From contig NW_020954569.1 of assembly GCF_900497805.2 (NCBI RefSeq), forward strand, positions 19,329,110 through 19,393,109: 64,000 bases of DNA. Reading direction: 5' to 3'. Shown in pieces: positions 36,424-48,250 of the stretch. The stretch's first letter is position 1; every line of letters begins with the position of its first letter. This stretch comes from Vombatus ursinus (lineage: Eukaryota; Chordata; Mammalia; Diprotodontia; Vombatidae). The notes below the pieces were generated by a model, which was not told the origin of the DNA, searched no databases, and saw only the letters and a list, made by a program, of their open reading frames with translations. A program made the translations under genes and the position numbers.

Positions 36424-36490
36424 GGAAGCAGATGGTATGGTAGCAAAAGTCTAGGCTATGGAGTCTACCAACCTGGGTTTAAGTGTGAAT
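36424..36490 (+). repeat. CORE-SINE head fragment
   Basis: 'ggtagcaaaagtctaggcta' and 'tctaccaacctgggtttaag' resemble a MIR head. Short and diverged. Confidence 0.45.
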
Positions 36491-36655
36491 GAAAAAATGA
36501 ATAAATGAATGAACTCCTTGTGACTAGATAATTTTATATTCACCACAGCAACTTTCTGCTCTAAGGTACAAAAACATCAGATAACCCTTCAAACCAGATC
36601 ACCAGAGACCATTCCTGGAGGATCCAGATCTGAACTCTAAAATACATTGCATTTT

Positions 36656-36800
36656 TTTGGGGGGGTGAGGCAACCAGGGTTAAGTGACTTGCCCAGGGTC
36701 ACACAGCTAGTAAGTGTCAAATGTCTGAGTCCAGATTTGAACTCAAATCCTCCTTGTTCTAAGGCCAGAACTCTAACCTCTGTGCCACCTACCTGCCCCG
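36656..36800 (-). repeat. Marsupial tRNA-derived SINE with TSD
   Basis: Antisense: 'gtgacttgcccagggtcaca', 'gatttgaactcaaatcctcc', 'gtgccacctacctgcccc'. Imperfect flanking repeats 'attgcatttt' (36646) and 'actgcatttt' (36803). Confidence 0.92.
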
Positions 36801-37127
36801 ATACTGCATTTTAATCTTCACTCTGTCCCAGACATGAATAGTCTCCAATGCCACACTCACTTCCACTCCCATATCTTTGTTGATGAGTTCTAATCAAATC
36901 CATACTATTATTGTATCTGGAAAAAGTTCATCTTGGACCTATCAGACTAAAATATACTTTACCTGGCGACTACTTCCCTAGACATGTAAGTTCCTTGATG
37001 GAAAGGAATGCCAGGCTTTTTTATTTGTATCTTGAACAAGTAGATATATTGATACCTAGATCTATATTTCTATCTAGATGTGTATACATATATAAAAATA
37101 TACACATATATTTGTGTGTGTATATAT

Positions 37128-37201
37128 ATAGAGAGAGAGAGAGAGAGAGACAGAGAGAGACAGAGACAGAGAGAGAGACAGAGAGACAGAGAGAGAGAGA
37201 G
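37128..37201. repeat. (GA)n / (GACA)n microsatellite
   Basis: GA units with interspersed CAGA. Frames across it translate to RE or SL runs and do not support genes. Confidence 0.97.
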
Positions 37202-37218
37202 TTTTCTTGGTTATGCTT

Positions 37219-37477
37219 TGTTGTTATTCTCAAGTCATTTAGTTGTGTCTTACTCTTCATGACCCCATTTTATGGGGTTTTCTTGGCAAAGATACTGAAT
37301 TGGTTTTTCATGTCCTTCTCCAGAGTCTCCATTTTACAATTGAGGAAACTGAGGCAAATAGAAGTTAAGTTACTTGTCCAGGGTCACACAGCTAGTAAGT
37401 GTCTGAGGCTGGATTTGAACTTGGGTCCTTCTGACTCCAGGCCCAGCACTCTATCTACTGCGCCACCTTGCTGCCCC
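37219..37477 (-). repeat. Marsupial SINE (long form) with 11-bp TSD
   Basis: Antisense: 'catgaccccattttatgggg', 'ttttcttggcaaagatactg', 'cagggtcacacagctagtaa', 'gcgccaccttgctgcccc'. Perfect flanking 'tggttatgctt' at 37208-37218 and 37478-37488. Confidence 0.95.
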
Positions 37478-37884
37478 TGGTTATGCTTACCTCCCTTTAA
37501 ATCAGTTAATAGAAATGTTTTCTTGCTTCTCTGTACATGTAGTATTTATCAATTCTTCTTGCACAGTAGTATTTCAATTAGTATTTCTACCAAAATTCAA
37601 GTAGCTATTACCCAATCTATGGGCATATACTTTATTTGCAATTCTTTGTTACAAGTAAAAGTTCTGCTATACAAATTTTATTGCATATGAAACTTTTTAA
37701 ATAAATTATCTCTTTTACCTATATACCTATTAATGGAAGCTCTCAGTATCAGAGTATGGGATTTTTAATCACTTTATTTTCTAATAATTCTATTGAATAG
37801 CTCCTATATCCAAATATTTTTCAAGCTTAAAGATATATCTCTAAAGGTTTTACACAATGAAATTTATACTAAAAATTGTTCATC

Positions 37885-39660
37885 CTCTGCAGGTGAAAAA
37901 GGAATTCTACCAAATTCCCTTTATGACATGAATGTGGTGCTGGTACCTAAACCAGGAAGATCCAAAAAAGACAAAGGAAATTATAGACCAATTTTCCTAA
38001 AGAATATTAATGCAAAAATTTTAAATAAGATATTAGTAAAGAGGTTACAACAACTTATCTCTGGTGTAATACACTATGACCATGTGGAATTTGTACTAGG
38101 AATGAGGGTTGGTTCAATATTAGGAAAACTATTAGCATAATTAATTGACCATATTAATAACAAAACCAATATAAATCATATGATGATCTCAATAGATGTA
38201 GAAAAAGCTTTTGACAAAATATAGCACCAGTTCTTATTAAAAACACTAGACAGCATATGAATACATGGGACTTTTCTTAAAATAACAAGTAATATCCATC
38301 TGAAACAATCAACAAGTATTATCTGCAATGGGGATATAAGCTAGAAGCCTTTCCAGTAAGATCAAGAGTGACACAAGGATGCCCATTATCACTAGTATTC
38401 AATATTGTGCTTGAAATGTTAACTTTATGAGTAACAGAATATAAAGAAATTAAAGGAATTAGAATAGGCAATTAGGAAACAAAACTAACCCTTTTTGCAG
38501 ATGATATAATGGTATACTTAGAAAGTCCTAGAGAATCAACTAAATTTTTTTCTTGAAATAATTAACTATTTTGGCAAAGTCGTAGAATATAAAATAAGCT
38601 CTCAGAAATAATCAGTATTCCTATGTACCAACAAAGTACAGCAATAAGAAATAGAAAGAGAAATTCCATTTAAACATAAACAATATAAATTATTTGGGAT
38701 CCCACCTACCAAGAAGAACCCAGGAATTATATAAACATAGTTCCACAACATTTTTTACACAAATAAAGTGAAATATAAACAATTAAAAAACATTGATTGC
38801 TTTGACTAGTCTGAGCCAATATAATAAAAATTTCAATTCTACCTAAATTAATTTACACATTCAGTGTCATATCAATCAAACTACCAAAAATTATTTTATA
38901 GAGCTAGGACAAAATAACAAATTTCATCTGGAAGAACAAAAACTCAAGAATATCAAGGGGATTTATGTAAACTGTAAAAATGTAAAGGAGGGTGGCCTAG
39001 CTGTATTAGTGCTAAAACTATATTATAAAGTCACAATTATCAAGACTATTTGGTACTGGCTAAGAAATAGTGGTAGATCAGTGGAATTGGTTAGCTACAG
39101 AAGACACAGTAATAAATGGACTAGTAATCTACTATTTTATAAGCCCAAAGACTCCAGTTTCTGGGATAATAACTCACTGTTTGACAAACTGGGAAAACTG
39201 GAAAATAGCATGGCAGAAACTAAGCACAGACCAACATTTCACACCATATACAAAGATAAGGTCAAAATGAGTATATGATTTAGATGTAAAGAATGATACC
39301 TTAATCCAATTAATAGAGCAAGGAATAGTTTGCCTGTTAGATCTATGAAGAAGGGAAAAATAAATTTATGACCAAGCAAGAAATAAAGAACACTACAAAA
39401 TGCAAAAATAGATAATTTTGATTACATTAAATTAAAAAAGGTTTTGCACAAACAAAACCAATGCAACCAAGATTAGAAGGAAGGCAGAAAAATGGGAAAA
39501 TTTTTACAGCAAGTGTTTCTGATAAAGACCTCATGTCTAAGATGTATAGAGAATGAAGTAAAATTTATAGGGCTATAACTCATTTCCCAATTGATAAATG
39601 GTCAAAAAATATGAACAGATAGTTTTCAGATAAAGAAATTAAAGCTACAATCATATGAAG
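37885..39660 (+). mobile_element. L1 ORF2 remnant with reverse transcriptase region
   Basis: Degraded L1 ORF2. The RT region shows [19 protein letters not shown] (about 37978-38035), the fingers and palm, then the catalytic box FADD at 38494-38505 in the context LFADDIMVYLESP. The thumb and connection follow to 39660, where 'aaagctacaatcatatgaag' breaks off. Several stops and frameshifts mean no functional ORF2p. Both the L1 5' end and the 3' UTR are missing, so this is an internal piece. It abuts a MIR fragment. Confidence 0.88.
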
Positions 39661-39662
39661 AA

Positions 39663-39785
39663 ATACAGTCTGTGTGAATTTGGACAAATTTCAACTCTGA
39701 GATTCAGTTTTCTCATCATCCAATGAAAGGACTAGACTAGATGATCTGAAAAATCCTATCTATATGTCAAATTACACTATATTGT
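39663..39785 (+). repeat. CORE-SINE fragment
   Basis: 'ctgagattcagttttctcat', 'gactagactagatgatctga': MIR/THER1 3' half. Confidence 0.65.
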
Positions 39786-39959
39786 TATCATATACAATTC
39801 AGGGTGTTCTTTCACAATTTCTTTACAATTTTACAATGTTCTTTACAATTGCTGTGTATTCTAGCTTAAGGTTAGCTTATATAGACAGTAACAAGTATTA
39901 AAACAATTTTTACAGGTCTATCTTATATATGACTAGATTAGACTAGAAGTAGAAACAAC

Positions 39960-39979
39960 ATACACACACAGACACACAG

Positions 39980-40011
<32 letters not shown>

Positions 40012-40136
40012 ATATAAATTTCCTTTCTTGATGTCTACCTTTCTCTTTCTGCCTGACCTGCTATGTCTCTTTTTCTATTGGTCTCACTCTTTCTCTCTGT
40101 CTCTGTGTCTGACTGTCTGTCTGTCTGTCTGTCTGC
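39960..40136. repeat. (CA)n and (TCTG)n microsatellites
   Basis: CA-rich array at 39961-40008 and CTCT/TCTG array at about 40085-40134. Confidence 0.9.
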
Positions 40137-40144
40137 AAGTCATA

Positions 40145-40312
40145 GTGGCACAGATTTAGATATGGAAGGAAACCTAAAGCACATCTTGTTTAACACCCTC
40201 CTTATTTTAGACATAGAGAAATAGAGACCCAGAGAGGTTAAAAGACTTGCGCAAAGTCAGAGGTGGTAATCAGCAGAACTAGGATTTTAATCCAGGTATT
40301 CTGAGTACACTA
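40145..40312 (-). repeat. CORE-SINE (MIR-like)
   Basis: 'cctccttattttagacatag', 'cccagagaggttaaaagact', 'ggtattctgagtac'. Confidence 0.65.
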
Positions 40313-41759
40313 AAGTGTGGCTGAATAAAGAAAAAATTCTATCAATTCAGATCATCACTTAATCTGAAAATTAATAGTCTTCTTTAGCTGTATAAGGCAC
40401 TAGGAACTGAGATTATTTTCCCCAAGGTATAACAAACAAAATGTGTTAGAGGTAAACCTTTTACTCAGATCTTCCTGACTCCAAGGCCAACTGACTTCCC
40501 ACTAATTACCCCATGCTATATATCAGAACCAACCATATTTGTCTATCATTTTTTTTTGGTCTAAATAACACTCATCAAAAACTCAGTTACAACATTTTTT
40601 ATTAAATTTTAATTATTTTCTACTCACAATTTTAATTAAAGAAGAAGAAGAACAACAATCAAGGAAGACATTATCTGGTATAGAATATAGGAAAGTTTTC
40701 TGTTACCTATGTATGTCAAATTATTTTATGCTTATAGTGTATACCTGATGGTGCAATTCATCATCATCAGACACAAGGTTTATGTGTTCTTTTCCTTTGG
40801 TGCATGAGCATTGTTTACTTTCCAAACTAATGATAAAAAATGAACATTTCTTTTACTGATGAAGAAAAAAGAGAGAGAAAAAGTTTAATCATCAAAATCC
40901 TCCCTCTGTGGAAAATTAAAAGTAAAATGAAAAAATCAGACAGATGCTATCATGTTATGTCTTTCATGAATAAGCAATTAGCATCTGGAGACACATTTGT
41001 GCAAATTGGAAACTTTTCTTACTTTGTGCAAACTTTTGAAAATTGTACATTATTAAAATATTAGAAAAAGGGAATTGTCTGCTACTGATAAATTGTATAA
41101 CCAATGAATTATGAGAATGTATTTTTAAAGGACTCTGAAAAGAACTGTCAGAATTTTCCCAACATATCCTACTTTTTGAATCATTGACCTAACAGGTGCT
41201 TTGTAGGGGATTCTGGCAAAGAGAGGAAATGTTGTGATTCTTTTACAATTCTTAACTTATAACTCCAGAATTTCAATTGGTTCTAGAACAACCAGTACCT
41301 TTCCAAGAGTATTTGTAGATATGGACAAACTCTATCCAAAGGAGATTTCAGATGAGACCAACCTGGAGAATTTTCATCTTGCCCTTACATTAGAGTAAGA
41401 AGATTCTTTTCAGACCTGGGGTAAAAATCATAATGAAGTTTAGTGGGAAAACAATTGGATGAGAATACCAAGGAGCACCCTGCTAAGATAAGCTGATTAA
41501 GTGGATCACAGACTTTGAACAAAAACAAATATATTAATCATGAAAACTAATTACAGCTGAGAAAATGAATAGAAAAAGATTGATTGATGGGATAGAATTA
41601 TTAAATAGACAAACAAGTAGGTTATAAAAAGTTTAACAAACCTTTAGAAAATTTATATATATATATAATTTATATATATATATAATCTATATATATATAT
41701 AAATTATATATATATATAAAATTTTATATATATATATTCTCATGATCTCACATAGATAC
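40313..41759. other. No gene seen; unique DNA ending in TA palindromes
   Basis: A 74-codon plus frame (40840-41064) is K-rich and motif-free. 41652-41738 is a series of four TATATATA blocks separated by AATTT/AATC, strongly self-complementary. Confidence 0.5.
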
Positions 41760-42375
41760 TATTGCAGCAGACTCTTACTAGTTTTCCCTCCCTCCAGTCT
41801 GTCTCTTACTCAAACTACCTTCCATGTTGTTTCCAAGGTGATTTTCCTAAACCATAGCCATTAATAAGTATGTCACTCCCATGCACCATAAACTTTAGTC
41901 ACTCCCTATTGCCTCTCAAATCAAATACAAATTCCTCTGATTGGAATTTCAAGTTCTTCACAACCTATGTACTAACCCAGATTTCTAGCCTTATTACCCA
42001 TTACTCTTCACACTTTCTGGCTACTCCACACTCAGAATATTAGATTTCCTAATTCCATGCCCTTGTATAATCTTCCCTTCCTATGTGGAATGTCCTCTTT
42101 CTTCAACACTGTATCTTAGCATTCATATTTTTTTTCAAAACTAAGTCCAAACACAACATTTGTATGGTGCCTTTTATGATCTTCCCAGTTATTAGTTCTC
42201 TCACTTCCAATTCCTGAATATTTATTTTTTATTTTTTTTAATATATAAATGTATTTTTGTGTTCCCCTGATAAATTTTAAGATTCAAGATGGCCAAGGAT
42301 ATTATTAGCTGTATCCTCAGTGCTAAACACAGTGCCTAGAACCTAGCATACTTGCTAACTGGTGGATTGATTAAG
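41760..42375 (+). repeat. L2/L3-like LINE 3' part
   Basis: 'ctattgcagcagactcttac', 'gtgattttcctaaaccatag', 'actccctattgcctctcaaa', 'tctagccttattacccatta', 'cacagtgcctagaacctagc'. Order matches the L3 3' region. Contains an A/T-rich insertion at 42220-42250. Confidence 0.75.
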
Positions 42376-42599
42376 TAACAACTGTACTTGTGAAATCAGT
42401 TGTCAGTTTGGCAGGAATGGGCTTAGGATCTATATACTACACAATACATCCCTGCAAATTCCAACTGAAAGACACACTTCAATAACAACAACAACAACCT
42501 CTTAAAAAGATAGAATAAATTAGAATGAACTGTCTCAATATAACAAGTAGGAATAATTACTTGGAATGTAATAACTAGATTAAAATAAAATAGAAACTT

Positions 42600-42945
42600 C
42601 TATATTTCTAAAAATAGCAATTATTTTGAAAAAATATTAGGAAATATTTTTGGCAAATATAAGAGTTAAAACTTGACATCTAAAGTATGTAAGTAGCAGT
42701 TAAAATTTCATAAAGATTAATTACTATTAGTCTACAATTGAAAAATATTTGAAATTTTTGGACAGGCCTATTCAAAAGATGATATTTAAATTTAAAAATT
42801 GTGAAAAAGTGCTTAACTTCTTTGAAAACCAAAGTGATACAAACCAAAACACCTTTGAAATGTCACTTTATACCTATGAAATGAGCAAAAACAGTAAAAG
42901 TGATAAAAACAGTTCAGGCAGACTTGTGGTGAAACAGGTATATAA
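42600..42945 (+). repeat. L1 ORF2 fragment
   Basis: 'tgaaaaatatttgaaatttt', 'caaagtgatacaaaccaaaa', 'aatgtcactttatacctatg' match the L1 block upstream of the C-terminus, strongly diverged. Confidence 0.6.
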
Positions 42946-43410
42946 TTTTTTTTTTCTAGATTTGAGTCAGCACTTAACATGCTCATTCCTGTTTGGTTTC
43001 TTTTCCTCCAAGTTATTCTGCCTGCTTGTTGGGAGTCTCCACAGATGTAGAGGTGCAGTACAGAAACTACTTGGATGGTTGGGAGCTCCTGTCCTGGCTA
43101 TCCCAGGTTTTTCTGTCCTTAGACTAGAATGGCTACTAGGAAGTCTTTCTTAAATTGCAATGCTAACTACTGACAGTCAAACCTCCTCAAAGCCACCTGT
43201 TGCTAGCCCATCTGCCCTGCAGCCATCTATTTCTTTTTGCCCATCAGCAGTGTAATCCCATAAAAAACAAACAAACAAAAACACTAATGGGGAAAAAAAA
43301 CACCTTGGTCCACCATATAGAATCCAGAAAACATAGTTTCATAAATACAAAGTAAGGGGTTATAAGAATAGACAACTTTTGATAATAAAAGCCTCACTAT
43401 ATATAATCTA
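42946..43410. other. No gene seen; unidentified, slightly GC-richer stretch
   Basis: Follows an L1 fragment. No repeat or protein recognised; the open frame through 43153 is a continuation of the L1 frame by chance. Confidence 0.35.
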
Positions 43411-43735
43411 TAGGAGCAGCTAGTTGGTAGAGTGGATAGAGTGCAGGACTCAGAGTCAGGAAGACTCATATTCTTGAGTATAAATCTGGCCTCAGACACT
43501 TCCTTGTTGTGTGACCCTGGGCAAGTCACTTACCCTGTTTGCCTAGTTTCCTCATCTGTAAAATGAGCTGGAGAAGGAAATGCAAATATGTCCTATAGGA
43601 GATGTTAGATAGGTATAATCCTGACAGTTACCATCTTAGAATAAACCAAGAAAATCACATTTTTGCCAAGAAAATCCCAAATGGGATTAAGAAAAGACAA
43701 ACATGACTTAAGCAACTGAATATAACAATAACAAA
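43411..43735 (+). repeat. Marsupial SINE (long form), broken by a 69-bp filler
   Basis: Head 'ggagcagctagttggtagag', then 'tctggcctcagacacttcct', 'tttcctcatctgtaaaatga' and 'gctggagaaggaaatg' to about 43588. The SINE 3' part resumes at about 43661 ('ttttgccaagaaaatcccaa', 'gacaaacatgacttaagcaa'). About 15-20 expected SINE bases are missing and 69 foreign bases stand in their place. Confidence 0.9.
43589..43657 (+). repeat. Inverted-duplicate arm 1 (filler inside SINE)
   Basis: Reverse complement of 44304-44372 with one mismatch in 69 positions. Not SINE sequence. Confidence 0.9.
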
Positions 43736-45194
43736 AAAATGTAATCCATAAACTTCAAATAGGATTTTGCAAAAGTCATGCTCTGAATATATACTTAGAA
43801 GTCATGGGTTACCAAATATATTGCAAATTTGGGATCCAATTACCTCAAAACCCAGCTTTGAAATTTGGTACATGCCCAGGGTTTGGTATGGAGGTAGGGT
43901 AGGAAATACCCAATAATGAGGTTCAATTTTATCTACCAAAAAAAATAAGTTGTTGCACTAAAACCCCATTCAATTTTACTCTAAATCTATAATACTGTGG
44001 TTTATAATTGAGAATATCTACAATAAAAGGGTGATGTAGATATCTAACATAGAATATAGATATGAATCTTAAAAGAATCAATCAGCGATAGTATTGAAGT
44101 AGAGAACTTTTGGGAGAAATTACTAAAATAAATTATAATGTAAATTATAAAATTACAATAATAATTTTTTTCCTTCTTTTTCACATAAGAACTTCTGTTG
44201 TTTAACAATCTCTGATTTTATATTTCCTAATCTAGTACATTATGTGGGATTCATTCTGCATATGTAACTTATGAAAAATGGAACCAGTGTGCCTCCTAGG
44301 GTATGATTTTCTTGGTTTATTCTAAGATGGTAACTGTCAGGATTATACCAATCTAACATCTCCTATAGGACACATTCCAATGAAATTTGACTATGATATC
44401 TTTAGCTAATTAATTACACTTTTGCTCCTTTTCTCTATCTTTGCTTTTTCCATAAATAAAATGAACACAAAACCACAGAAACATAATGAGTAAATAACAA
44501 AAAAATCTGATTTTCTTTCAGTATCTATGTACAACATATGTCAAAAGATAATTCAAACATTATGTCTCCAGAATGCCAAATATACAGATATTTAGGAATA
44601 TATTTCAAATGACTGATGTTGGCATAATTTAACTATAGACTAGACTATTGCAATGTGAAATTCTACTTCTCCATTTTCTCATCTATTTTGGTATTATTCA
44701 ACTTACATCTTGTCTATATGACTTTATTCATTTTTTATATGATGCTTTTGATTAAACATACAAATGACAATGAAAGGAAGAAAACATGATTTCATTCCCA
44801 TTGTAAAATTAAGGAAGATTGTCAAGGATATACAAAATAGTTATTATATATTGACTTTTTAACAGAAGAACAAAACTTGAAATTGTATTTGTAAAACATT
44901 GAGGAGTCAGAAAACAGGAGATTATAAACAATATCTTCTCAGAAAACAAGGAAAATTTGTAAAATGTGAAACAAGGGGTTGGCATGAGGCTTCAACTAAG
45001 TCATTTATGGATAAAATGAGAGGGACAACTACTGGAAATAACTGGGGGAAAAGTGCTATTTTTTTATTTTAGCCACATCTCAAACAAACAAACAAAAACA
45101 GCAAGAATATTAAAGGAAGTGAAAAATGTACTTTGATTTGCACTCAGTGTTCATCAGTTCTCCCTCTGGAAGTAAATAGTATTTTTCATAAAGA
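43736..45194. other. No gene seen apart from the inverted arm
   Basis: AT-rich unique DNA; no open frame of note and no further repeat recognised. Confidence 0.45.
44304..44372 (-). repeat. Inverted-duplicate arm 2
   Basis: 'tgattttcttggtttattct' through 'cctataggaca' is the inverted partner of arm 1. Its surroundings are not a recognised repeat, so this may be the source copy. Confidence 0.88.
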
Positions 45195-46180
45195 AACCTT
45201 CAGAATTGTCTTGAATCAGTGACTTGATCAAAGTAGCTAAGTCTTTCACCATTGGTCATTATTGCAGTACTGCTGTTACTATGTATAATGATCTCCTGGT
45301 TCTGTTCACCTCACTTTGAATCAATTTATATGTCTTCTCAGGTTTTACTGAAATCGTTCCCTTCATCATTTCTTATAGCACCACAGTATTTCATTATAAG
45401 CATTTCACAACTTGTTCATACATTATCTAATTGGTTGATATCCCTTCAATTTCTAATTCTTTGCCATCAGAAAGAAAAGATGTTATAAATATTTGTATAC
45501 AAATGAGTCCCTTATCTTTTTCTTTGATCTCTTTGGGATACAGACCTAGTAGTAGTATTGTTAAGCCAAAGAGTATGCACAATTGCATAGCTTTTGGAGG
45601 GTATAGTTATGAATGTTTCTCCATAATAGTTAGAACAGTTCACAACTCTACCAATAGTGTATTAAAATCCCAATCCTCCAAAATTTGTCATTTTCCTTTT
45701 CCATAGTGTTAGCTAATTTGGTAGCTGTAAGATGCTACCACAAAGTTATTTAAATTTGTACTTCTCTAATCAACAGAGCATTTTTTACATGATGATAGTT
45801 CTGATTTCTTCTTCTGAAAACTGCCTATTCATATCCCTCCACTATTTATCAATTAGGAAATGGTTGTTATTATTATAAATTTGACACAGTTTACTATATA
45901 TTTGATGAATGCTGCCTCTATCAGAGAAATTTACTATTAAAAAAAGTCTCCCACTTTTCTTTTAATTTTGAATGTATTGTTTTTGTTTGTGTAAAACATT
46001 TTATCATCACTTTTAGCATCAAAATTACCAGTTTTTACTCCCATGATTTTATCTATTTTTTATTTGGTCATAAAATCTCCCCTTATCCATGAACTGACAT
46101 ATAAAATTTCTCATGCTCCTTTACTTTGTTTGTGATACCACCTTTAATGTTTAAATTATGTATCCAAACTTTCTTTTTTC
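45195..46180 (-). mobile_element. L1 ORF2 C-terminal remnant
   Basis: Antisense L1 in order: 'tctgttcacctcactttgaa', 'tttcttatagcaccacagta', 'tgatctctttgggatacaga', 'tctaatcaacagagcatttt', 'aaaactgcctattcatatcc'. Diverged, with many stops. Confidence 0.85.
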
Positions 46181-46259
46181 ACCATCACTTTCTTTTATCC
46201 TTTTCCCTTCCTTATTGCTTGTTGATTAAGAGAGATTCCTGTGCCAAAATGACCATGTT

Positions 46260-46376
46260 TGTGTCTGTGTGTGTGTACACACTGAGTATAATCACATATG
46301 TGTATATAAATATATATATATATATACATATATGCTTGGGTGTATACATGTATGTACACACATATACACACATATT
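46260..46376. repeat. TG/TA/CA composite microsatellite
   Basis: Alternating TG, TA and CA blocks. Frames across it are low complexity. Confidence 0.9.
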
Positions 46377-46401
46377 TCTTTCCTTTTGAACCAATTCCAG
46401 T

Positions 46402-46419
46402 AAGAATGAGGTTCAAGAG
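46402..46419 (+). repeat. 18-bp TSD, left copy (outer HAL1)
   Basis: 'aagaatgaggttcaagag' is identical to 51480-51497. Confidence 0.95.
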
Positions 46420-46769
46420 GGGGGTGGAGCCAAGATGGCAGAGTGAAAACAGTGACTTGCTTGAGCACTCCCCCAAACCCCTCCACATACATGTGAAAAA
46501 ATGGCTCTAAACAAATTCTAAAGCAGAAGAACCCACAAAAAGACAGAGTGAAACAAATTTCCAGCCCAAGACAACCTAGATGGTTGATCAGAAAGGTATA
46601 TCTCACTGGGCTGGGAGAGTAGCACAGTTCAGCATGGGCATGCAGGCCACAGCAACCCTGGAGCAGGCCTCAGCAGACTGAATCACAGGCAGCTGAGTAA
46701 GTTTCCAGACTTCTCAACCCATGAATACTAAAGACAATTTAGAAGGTCGGTGGAAAAAGTCTGTGACTG

Positions 46770-47221
46770 TCATGAGAGAGAAAAGCTAGGTCTCAGCCAC
46801 AAGTCCCAAGTGCAGCCTGGGGCTGCTACTGCCTCCTGAGCTTCCAGCCCACAGACTGAGAGGGAATCAAGTGGCTGATCAGAGGGGAATTGCAGGGATC
46901 TCTTTGCCAGTATTGAGGCAGGAATCTCTTGCTTTGCCTGTGCTTGGACCTGGGTCACAGTTCTGAGGGGCGCTCCTGGGGTGAGGAGGAGCACTAGAGT
47001 GGTGGAGCTTGCTGTGGCAGTGGAGAGAAAACACCTCGCCCCTTAACATACCACCTTGGAAGAATTGAAAAATTACAGGTCCCTAGAAATATCTCTGAAA
47101 ACAGCTGTACAAACCCCCTGAAGCTTGGGACAGTACATTCTCCACATTGGAAGCAGACTCTTACCTTAACAAAGAGTTTAAAACTCAAGTAATTGGCCAA
47201 GATCATAAGTAAGCAGTGCAA
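46770..47221 (-). CDS. Antisense frames in HAL1 5' region, ORF0-like
   Basis: Two minus-strand frames meet at 46994. The first (47221-46994) contains GFVQLFSEIFLGTCNFSILP; the second (46994-46770) contains LLLTPGAPLRTVTQVQAQAK and SVCGLEAQEAVAA. They match the antisense frame at 26314-26784 in order. No evidence of expression. See the antisense-frame finding. Confidence 0.3.
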
Positions 47222-48250
47222 AAAGAGTCAGACTATATTATCTTACTTTGGTGACAAAGAATATCAAAACATACAACCAGAAGAAGACCACAAAGTCAAA
47301 ACTCCTATATTCAAAGCCTCCAAGAAAAATATGAATCAGTCCAGGCAATGGAAGAGCTCAAAAGGGATTTTGAGAAGCAAGTAAGAGAAGTAGAGGAAAA
47401 ATGGGGAAGAGAAATGACAGTGATGCAAGAAAATCATGAAAAGCAAGCCAATAGCTTGCTAAAGGAGATTCAAAAAATACTGAAGAAAATAACACTTTAA
47501 AAAAAAAGCCTAACCCAAATGGCAAAAGAGGTCCAAAAAGTCAATGAGGAGAAGAATGACTTAAAAAGCAAAATTGGCCAAATGGAAAAGGAAGTCCAAA
47601 AGATTACTGAAGAAAATACTACCTTAAAAATTAGAATAGAACAATTGGAAGCTAGTGACTTTAGGAGAAATCAAGACACTGGTAAAACAAATTCAAAAGA
47701 ATGAAAAATTAGAAAACAATGTAAAATATCTCATTGGAAAAACAACTGACCTGGAAAATAGATCCAAGAGAGTGAATTTAGAAATTATTGGAACATCTGA
47801 AAGCCATGATCAAAAAAAGAGCCCAGATATCATATTTCAAGAAATTATCAAGGAAAACTGACTTGATATTTTAGAACCAGAGGGCAAAATAGAAATGGAA
47901 AGAATCCACCAATCTCCTCCTGAAAGAGATCTCCAAAGGAAAACTCCTAGGAATATTGTAGCCAAATTCCAGAGTTCACAGGTCAAGGAGAAAATATTGC
48001 AGGCAGCCAGAAAGAAACAATTCAAGTATTATGGAAACACAATCAGGATAACACAAAATTTAGCAGCTTCTACATTAACAATCAGCAGGGCATACAATAT
48101 GATATTCCAGAGGGGAAAGGATGTAAGATTACAACCAAGAATCACCTACCCAGCAAAACTGAGTATAATCATACAAGGGAAAAAATGGTCATTAGTGAAA
48201 AAGGGGACTTTCAAGCATTCTTGATGAAAAGACCAGAGCTGAATAGAAAA

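Noticed and set aside
36911-37690. Longest open frame in the window (259 codons, plus strand)
   Set aside because: It runs through a GA microsatellite (RERERE) and an antisense SINE. No domain, no conserved start; chance.
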